DNA of 35,640 nucleotides, from NCBI GenBank assembly GCA_030066785.1, contig JASJAZ010000061.1, forward strand, positions 1-35,640, given 5' to 3'. The stretch is from Desulfobacterales bacterium (GTDB lineage: Bacteria > Desulfobacterota > Desulfobacteria > Desulfobacterales > JASJAZ01). Positions 29,301 through 35,640 of this stretch are shown here, one piece after another. The position numbers and the translations under genes were made by a program. The stretch's first letter is position 1. Every line of letters starts with the position of its first letter. The notes beneath the pieces were generated by a model. It did not search any database. It was not told where the DNA came from and worked only from the letters and a program-made list of their open reading frames with translations.

Positions 29301-30473
29301 TTAACTTAAGACTTTGGCCATTAAAGGAAAAGCCACAAAGGTTCCCACAGCACTCCCTAAATTGGTAAACACAACGACCAAAAGAATACGCGTAATCTTA
29401 TTTCGCCAAAACCCTTGCATGGAAGTTATGTCTTCCTGAAGGCGTTCGAAATCTATAACCTTCGGCTTACGTAAAAATGCCTCAACAAGACCCGATACCC
29501 ACCCCGCAGCAATCATAGGGTTAAGTGAGGTGAGTGGCGCAGCCAGCATCGACGATAAAATGGTAAACGGATGGGCCAGAGCAATAATGGCGCCAATGCC
29601 AGCTAAAAAAGCATTCACACCAATCCACCATTTAATCATATCAGTACCAGCATCTTTACCACCATGGAAAAAGCCATAAATAATTAATGCGATAATAGCC
29701 ACCGGTATTAAGTATTTGAACACGGTACCGATTTGTGCTTTGGGTGGAATTTCTTCCAAGACTTGCAGGTCGCAGTTACTTTGCCAATAGGCTTTAATTC
29801 CAGGAATATGCCCCGCCCCTACAACAGCGACAATTTTCTTTCCAGGAGCCGTATTGATCCGATGCGCCAGATACTGATCGCGTTCATCAATTAAAATGTC
29901 TCGAAGCACCGGCAGCTTATCGCCGACATCGGCGAGCAAGGATTGCAACACATCCTGTTTTTTCATGGCTTCGATATCTTTTTCATCGATTTCCTTAATA
30001 TCGCCTAACGAAAATATCAGTTGAAACAATATTTTAAGCTTATCCCACCATTTCATTCGGCGCCAGGCCCGCGACAATGTGATTCGAATATCTCGATCGG
30101 CAAGTTGAATATGCGCGCCTTGCGCTTGGCCCATCTCAATGGCTTTGATCATTTCCTCGCCCGGTTTCACACCCAGCTTGGCAGCTATTCGTTTTTGGAA
30201 AGCGGTTAATAATAAATTAGACAGCAACAGAAAGGCTTTTTTTTCTTTAATTACTTTAATGATATCCGTCTGTTGCCATCGATTTTTTTGAAGGATGGTT
30301 TGGTAACGCGATTCGCATAACTCCACACAAACTGTATCCGGCCTTTCATCCTGTATGACCTGCATCACTAGTGCGGTGCTTTGGGGGGACACATGTGCCG
30401 TTCCGATCAAAATGATATCGCGGTCTGTGGATGCAAGTTTATGAACCATGTTGTGGTTGTCTAACGTATCCAT
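29301..30473 (-). CDS. TraB/PrgY-family (TIKI-like) membrane protein
   Basis: N-terminal GTAHVS and central VGAGHIPGI (two GxxH motifs), VCVELCESRYQTI, C-terminal hydrophobic segments. Confidence 0.88.
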   Translation of the reverse strand: MDTLDNHNMVHKLASTDRDIILIGTAHVSPQSTALVMQVIQDERPDTVCVELCESRYQTILQKNRWQQTDIIKVIKEKKAFLLLSNLLLTAFQKRIAAKLGVKPGEEMIKAIEMGQAQGAHIQLADRDIRITLSRAWRRMKWWDKLKILFQLIFSLGDIKEIDEKDIEAMKKQDVLQSLLADVGDKLPVLRDILIDERDQYLAHRINTAPGKKIVAVVGAGHIPGIKAYWQSNCDLQVLEEIPPKAQIGTVFKYLIPVAIIALIIYGFFHGGKDAGTDMIKWWIGVNAFLAGIGAIIALAHPFTILSSMLAAPLTSLNPMIAAGWVSGLVEAFLRKPKVIDFERLQEDITSMQGFWRNKITRILLVVVFTNLGSAVGTFVAFPLMAKVLS

Positions 30474-30672
30474 AATATGTATATGATCATTTATCTTAGC
30501 GTTAATGTTTCAGAAAATACGGTTTCAAGACAAGTTATTTTAATGACACCTTGGCTGTTTGGCAAGTAGAAAGACCTAAAAAGGGTGATACACCGGGCTG
30601 TACTGGTCTGTTAACATTATAGCTTTTTTGAGATACTCGCTATAATCGGCCAAGATAAATCACTTTAAAATA

Positions 30673-30713
30673 TTTCGAACCGGAACGGCAATTCGCATTG
30701 CGTTGATTCGAAA
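30673..30713 (+). promoter_or_regulatory. Nested stem-loop in the leader of the CbbQ-like gene
   Basis: TTTCGAA ... GCAAT-TCGC-ATTGC ... TTCGAAA, about 35 nt before the start codon. TATAAT at 30641-30646 upstream. Confidence 0.45.
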
Positions 30714-30748
30714 ACTAAAATCGATTTATTTTAGAAGGGACTGGGTTG

Positions 30749-31564
30749 ATGACCGCAAACCCAAAATCGTCGATAAAACCCCATTTAATTGCTGCTAAAC
30801 CCTATTATCTTAAAACCAAAGATGAAATTCAACTGTTCGAAGCTGCCTATGAGGAAAGGTTGCCGGTCATGCTTAAAGGACCTACCGGATGCGGTAAAAC
30901 CCGATTTGTGGAATATATAGCATATCGATTCAATCGTCCGCTCATAACAGTTGCCTGCCATGAAGACCTATTTGCATCTGATCTAATCGGTCGCTTCTTA
31001 CTTAAACATAATGAAACAATTTGGAATGACGGCCCCTTAACCCAAGCTGTGCGTCAAGGTGCGATCTGCTATCTAGATGAAATTGTTGAAGCCCGCAAAG
31101 ATACAACGGTAGTCATTCACCCGCTAACCGATGATCGCCGAACGTTATTTATCGATAAAAAAGGAGAAACCGTTAAAGCGCATCCTGCTTTTCTTTTGGT
31201 CATATCTTATAATCCAGGCTACCAGTCGGTTTTAAAGGACTTAAAGCAAAGTACCCGCCAACGTTTTATTTCCATTGATTTTACCTACCCGGAAGCCAAT
31301 AAAGAGGCCAAAATCGTTGCTCATGAAAGTGGTGTGGCCATCACAATCGCGCGTCAATTGGTTACACTGGCCAACAAAATTCGCAATATTCGTGAACATG
31401 GCCTTACCGAGGGCGCCAGCACCCGCCTGCTGATCTATGCAGCTCGTCTAATCAAAAGAGACATACCCATCAACGAGGCCTGCCGCACCGCTATCTGCTT
31501 GCCGCTCACCGATGACGATCGGCTGCAGGACACTTTGGCCGAACTGATTGATGATATTTTTTAA
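30749..31564 (+). CDS. MoxR/CbbQ/NorQ-family AAA+ ATPase
   Basis: Walker [14 protein letters not shown], Walker [36 protein letters not shown] at 30749 after agaaggga. Confidence 0.92.
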   Translation: MTANPKSSIKPHLIAAKPYYLKTKDEIQLFEAAYEERLPVMLKGPTGCGKTRFVEYIAYRFNRPLITVACHEDLFASDLIGRFLLKHNETIWNDGPLTQAVRQGAICYLDEIVEARKDTTVVIHPLTDDRRTLFIDKKGETVKAHPAFLLVISYNPGYQSVLKDLKQSTRQRFISIDFTYPEANKEAKIVAHESGVAITIARQLVTLANKIRNIREHGLTEGASTRLLIYAARLIKRDIPINEACRTAICLPLTDDDRLQDTLAELIDDIF

Positions 31565-31604
31565 TTTCAAGTAAAGTGTCTGGGCAGATCAGTGTAAATA
31601 CTTC

Positions 31605-34394
31605 ATGGATAAAAACAATTACCCCCCCCAAGTAAAACGTCTGCAAAAGACTTATCCGTATCTAGCCAAGGAGGTCATCGGTTGGGTTACCCGCCACCCC
31701 AAAATCCTTTCAAAGTCGATGTTGGATCTGATCTGCAAGGATATCCTTTGGGGGTTTTCACAGGAGCAATCATTTGGTGAGGCGATTACACATGGATACC
31801 AATCACTGATCAACTGTTGTCGTCCTGAACAGCTTCATTCTTATCACATACAGATAAAAGATGCAGGCCGGCAGGGTCCAAATCAAGGTAAATATATCGC
31901 TATCTATATCGCACCAGTCATTGCGACGGGTGATCAGGTCCTTTTGGATCAATTCTTAAACACCGTTCATATAATGCTGCAGAAGGGATTGTATACCCTT
32001 AAAAGTCCCCTGGATTTTCTCGCCGAATCATTGAATCGTAATCATTACCGCACATGCAAGGCATTTTTAGAATTATTAAATGCCGTATTTAGCCTAAATC
32101 TCTCCTATCGCCAATGCCAATCGATGGCTATCAATTTGCCGCGCGCCATCCGTCAGTTTCCAACCCATAAGCGCTGGTGGCAAACACAACTTTTTACCCA
32201 GGTGGTTCAAACCGATATTCAACTGGTTGATGCGTTTATCGATGGCATGCAGAAGGGCTTGCATACGTTGTCACGAAAAGCATTAACGCAGTTTTTGTCA
32301 ACCGTTAGCGGGTTGGTCCGCCAAAATCTTAAAAAAGCACAACGCTTTTTAGCCTTGGATTCCCAAATCGGCTCAAGCACCTTCAGCGGATTACAAGTTG
32401 CGGTCCCATTGAATCAAATACAGTCTCGTTTAAACCGATATTTGCAGGCACGAACGGGTTTAAGCTTGAGCGTGTCGCCGCAACCAAATGGTCCTGAGCC
32501 ATTAAATTTAAACCCCCAAACGCAGCCAACGGTATACTCTGATGGTCGGTTCATTTATTTGCCGGCAGAAATCAGCCAGTTCGCGACCCGTTCAAAAAAT
32601 GAGGCGCTTTATAAATGCCTGACAAAAATGGAGGCCTGTTTTTACGAATTTGGCACCTATAATTTCGACTTGGAAAAGGCCCAGCACCGCATTAAAAAAG
32701 CCAAAATTAACCCTGATTTTTTACTCCCTCAAACGAAATTATCCAATCCCAATTTTTCGGATCTGGTGTCATTCTTCAACGCATTTGCCAATCCATCTTT
32801 AGCTCAGGACCTCTTTACCATATTCGAACATGGGCGGATTGCGCACCGACTAAAGCGAATCTATCCCGGCATTCTTCGACAAATTGCCCCATTTCTTAAA
32901 CAGGAGCTTCTTAACCGGCACCCCACAGAGAACGACCAACATCCCCTCGTCACGATGTATACACGACTTCTGCTGGGCAATCGGGCTGCGGCGAAATCGG
33001 CACGTAATCATGCCGATCAATGGATCGCATCCATCATTGGCCATACACGACAATTGTTGGCCCAAGCTGATTCCGTGGAAACGTGTGCACTTTTGACATT
33101 TTGTCATTATCAATCGATAGTTTCAAAATTAAACAATTCAGAAAACGTCGATGCCCCGCCGGATGGCTATCAATCGTTGGCGTTTCCATTTGATTGCCGA
33201 TTAAGGCCCGATCTCATATTTTGCCACCGCAGTCGATGGGAAAAAATGGCCCAAACCCTGAAGCACCGTCTTGCGGCCAAGGGCATTCACGTCTATAAAT
33301 CAGACTTAACGCAAAATTTGGCAAAAAATGACGGCAGGTTAGCATCAGACGATGTCCTTGCGGCCATCAACAAACATTCTCACGAAACCGCCTCACACCC
33401 CATCGAAAAAGCAATAAAGCCTATCGATATAAACAATGAAATCGCAACGATATTAGCTGACCAAACCCAAATCATTACATCTGATCCTCAATCTGGCTCA
33501 GGAAGTTTTTTTTGGTATAAAGAATGGGATTTTAATTTAGGAGACTATTTGAATCGGCATGTCAAAGTATCCGATCAAGTAATGCCAGGCTCTGAAGGAG
33601 ATTTCTTTGAACAAACGCTGCAAAAACACTCTAATCTAATTCGTCACATACGTTACCTGTTTGAATTACTGCGACCGGAAGGCCTAAAGCTGCTTCGGCA
33701 GTGGGTGGAAGGTGATGCATTTGATTACCGTGCGTTGCTGGATTTTGCCGTGGATCGTCGGGCCGGTATCATTCCTTCTGATCGCTTATATATCAAACGA
33801 ATCAAAAAACAACGCGATGTCGCCGTACTTTTGTTGGTAGATATTTCCCGGTCCACGCGTAACATCGTCCATGGTGCCCGGGAAAGCGTTTTAGAGGTGG
33901 AAAAAGAGGCCATTGTATTGTTTTGCGAAGCGCTGCGTGTTGTGGGGGATGCTTTTGCCATCGCCGGTTTTTCAGGAAACAGCCGCTTGGGTGTTGATTA
34001 TTATCGCATCAAAGATTTCGGGGAACCATTGACGACGGAGGTTCATGCCCGCATTACAGGCATGCAACCACAGCGCAATACACGTTTGGGAGCGGCGATT
34101 CGCCATGCCACAGCTGAGCTAGAATCCTTTCCAGCCAAATTTCGGCTGCTGTTGATTTTAAGCGACGGCTTTCCCAACGACTTGGGCTATAAAAAAAAAT
34201 ATGCGGTGGAAGATACCCGCAAAGCTGTCCTTGAGGCCCGATCAAAGACCATCCATGTAAAAGGCGTCACGGTAGACATCGCGGGCGATTCACGTTTAAA
34301 AGATTTGTATGGCGAGAAAAATCATTCGGCAATTTCAGACATCCAACAGCTTCCCGATAAACTTGTGCATATATACAGCAGTTTGACACGGTAA
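31605..34394 (+). CDS. CbbO/NorD-like protein with C-terminal VWA domain (929 aa)
   Basis: MIDAS motif VAVLLLVDISRSTRN (DxSxS), LLLILSDGFPNDLGYKKKYAVEDTRKAV. Directly downstream of the CbbQ-type ATPase. Confidence 0.9.
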   Translation: MDKNNYPPQVKRLQKTYPYLAKEVIGWVTRHPKILSKSMLDLICKDILWGFSQEQSFGEAITHGYQSLINCCRPEQLHSYHIQIKDAGRQGPNQGKYIAIYIAPVIATGDQVLLDQFLNTVHIMLQKGLYTLKSPLDFLAESLNRNHYRTCKAFLELLNAVFSLNLSYRQCQSMAINLPRAIRQFPTHKRWWQTQLFTQVVQTDIQLVDAFIDGMQKGLHTLSRKALTQFLSTVSGLVRQNLKKAQRFLALDSQIGSSTFSGLQVAVPLNQIQSRLNRYLQARTGLSLSVSPQPNGPEPLNLNPQTQPTVYSDGRFIYLPAEISQFATRSKNEALYKCLTKMEACFYEFGTYNFDLEKAQHRIKKAKINPDFLLPQTKLSNPNFSDLVSFFNAFANPSLAQDLFTIFEHGRIAHRLKRIYPGILRQIAPFLKQELLNRHPTENDQHPLVTMYTRLLLGNRAAAKSARNHADQWIASIIGHTRQLLAQADSVETCALLTFCHYQSIVSKLNNSENVDAPPDGYQSLAFPFDCRLRPDLIFCHRSRWEKMAQTLKHRLAAKGIHVYKSDLTQNLAKNDGRLASDDVLAAINKHSHETASHPIEKAIKPIDINNEIATILADQTQIITSDPQSGSGSFFWYKEWDFNLGDYLNRHVKVSDQVMPGSEGDFFEQTLQKHSNLIRHIRYLFELLRPEGLKLLRQWVEGDAFDYRALLDFAVDRRAGIIPSDRLYIKRIKKQRDVAVLLLVDISRSTRNIVHGARESVLEVEKEAIVLFCEALRVVGDAFAIAGFSGNSRLGVDYYRIKDFGEPLTTEVHARITGMQPQRNTRLGAAIRHATAELESFPAKFRLLLILSDGFPNDLGYKKKYAVEDTRKAVLEARSKTIHVKGVTVDIAGDSRLKDLYGEKNHSAISDIQQLPDKLVHIYSSLTR

Positions 34395-34516
34395 CAGCGA
34401 AATAATTTATATGCAAAATGAAGATTCCATTTTAAAATTAATGGGGATTTATTCAATGCAAAAGGTCCATATACAAAGGCTCATGACGCCATGCTATAAA
34501 ATAAGGAAATGAATAT

Positions 34517-34945
34517 ATGCTGATTCATGATGATATTTACGCGTGGGAGGGATGGGGCGGTGAGTTACAGCTTGCCAGTGGCAAATGCCGCCTACGGCTT
34601 TTTAGAGTAACTGAGGATCACTCGGATAGCTTAACCGTTTTACGGCCGACTGTGGCAGTCCTTTCAGATGTTCCCGAATCGGGCATGTCCGTCAAAAGCT
34701 GTGTCAGCCATATTGCCACCTCGATCTCAAAAGACTTTAGTTTAGATTACCACCGTGTGCTGTGGTTGGAATATTATCCTGAAAAAACTTATGGTACTAA
34801 AAATGAGCACATCATACCAGAACGGATTGAACAAGTCGAATTTACTTGGCTTGATAACAAAGCAATTAAACCCACATGGCGGCCACTCAAAACCCCGATG
34901 CGCTCGATTGTCAAAGCGTTAATTGCTGGTGAAGAATCTAAGTAA
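34517..34945 (+). CDS. Hypothetical protein (142 aa) downstream of the CbbQ/CbbO-like pair
   Basis: Same-strand ORF 122 nt after the VWA gene, RBS-like aaggaaatg upstream. No recognised domain. Confidence 0.65.
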   Translation: MLIHDDIYAWEGWGGELQLASGKCRLRLFRVTEDHSDSLTVLRPTVAVLSDVPESGMSVKSCVSHIATSISKDFSLDYHRVLWLEYYPEKTYGTKNEHIIPERIEQVEFTWLDNKAIKPTWRPLKTPMRSIVKALIAGEESK

Positions 34946-34979
34946 GAACGGATCTAATGCCGGGCATTGCCCAAAGGCT

Positions 34980-35099
34980 CTATACTAGCCAAGGTTTCAT
35001 GGCCGACTTGTGCAATCCGATTTCTGCGCAGATTTTCATAATATCATCAGAAGCATCCTTCTTGCCATTTTTAGAAAGTAGCTTTTTAAATATTTTCAT
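34980..35099 (-). CDS. Candidate small protein (39 aa), below ORF-track cutoff
   Basis: MKIFKKLLSKNGKKDASDDIMKICAEIGLHKSAMKPWLV*. Upstream AGGTG about 8 nt before ATG on the minus strand. Otherwise unexplained intergenic DNA. Confidence 0.4.
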   Translation of the reverse strand: MKIFKKLLSKNGKKDASDDIMKICAEIGLHKSAMKPWLV

Positions 35100-35196
35100 A
35101 ATGATGCACCTGCAATTGTGCCGCTAAACGCTACAAACCCTTCCAGTAAAAAGTAGCGTTATCCTTAAAGCTTACCAACAATCGAATACCATATAT

Positions 35197-35640
35197 CTAT
35201 TCACAAGGCCCCAGAAGATATTTACCCTCTAACCACTGTTTTACAAAATAGCCGGTAACCGTAATATCCATATTGGCTTTTTGAGCGGACTGATCTAATT
35301 TTTCTAAAACTTCCGACACTCTAGCGGGTCTTCCCAACAAAGCATAAATCTTGATACTCCGTTTATAGTATCCAACCGCAGCCTCATGTCGGTTCAAGTG
35401 GCTGTGAGCCTCGCCCAAGGCGGCCAGATCGTCGGCCAGCCCTTTGTTAAAGCCCGCACCTTGATCGGCGGCTAAGGCTAAGTGAAACTGATCAACGGCT
35501 TGCGCGGGCCGGCCCGTAGCACGCATTAATTTGCCCAGGGCGAAATGAATCGCGGCAATCTGTATTTTATTATCCGGCGAAGACAATTCTAAAGCTTGTT
35601 TTAATTTCGTTTCGGCCTCGGAAAAATTCTGTTGTTTCAT
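35197..35640 (-). CDS. TPR-repeat protein (probably 5' truncated by window edge)
   Basis: TPR-like repeats (NFSEAETKLKQALEL..., AQAVDQFHLALAAD..., EAAVGYYKRSIKIYALLGRP). First Met lies exactly at the window edge, inside a repeat. Confidence 0.8.
   Translation of the reverse strand: MKQQNFSEAETKLKQALELSSPDNKIQIAAIHFALGKLMRATGRPAQAVDQFHLALAADQGAGFNKGLADDLAALGEAHSHLNRHEAAVGYYKRSIKIYALLGRPARVSEVLEKLDQSAQKANMDITVTGYFVKQWLEGKYLLGPCE

Noticed and set aside
34411-34512. 33-aa ORF MQNEDSILKLMGIYSMQKVHIQRLMTPCYKIRK between the VWA gene and the 142-aa ORF
   Set aside because: No convincing RBS and low-complexity AT-rich context; too short to support without conservation data.
1-35640. CRISPR arrays, tRNA/rRNA genes, transposases, prophage or integrase genes
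   Set aside because: None seen on reading through coding and intergenic regions. tRNAscan-SE, Infernal and a CRISPR finder would be decisive.

Overview
This window is a gene-dense chromosomal segment. Gene content suggests a Desulfobacterota (deltaproteobacterial) genome, but that is inference and no rRNA is present. It is mostly housekeeping: a pyruvate/2-oxoacid dehydrogenase cluster (E1-beta, truncated at the left edge; E2; lpd); a convergent B12-binding-type radical SAM gene and gltX; and rpmF followed by a reduced fatty-acid-synthesis cluster (acyl-CoA dehydrogenase-like, fabG, acpP, fabF, then a strong terminator). Next come rpiB, glyA, a dCMP deaminase, nrdR, ribD/ribE/ribBA/ribH, nusB, a small Cys-rich protein and an MBL hydrolase. 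The rest is an mltF-like gene, ispG, an archaeal/eukaryotic-type proS, rel, rpmB, bamD, trxA, purN, a TraB-family protein, a MoxR/CbbQ-type AAA+ ATPase plus CbbO/NorD-type VWA pair with a small conserved-looking partner, and a truncated TPR gene. I found no CRISPR array, tRNA, rRNA or transposase. The best candidates for a second look are: (1) the CbbQ/CbbO-like module, which has no visible client in the window; (2) an acyl-CoA dehydrogenase where plsX/fabH/fabD are commonly found; (3) dyad-rich intergenic regions, namely the rpmF leader, the mltF-ispG gap, the ribD-ribE gap, the proS leader and the cbbQ-like leader; (4) two unannotated small ORFs below the ORF-track cutoff. No CRISPR-like or clearly new multi-gene system was evident.
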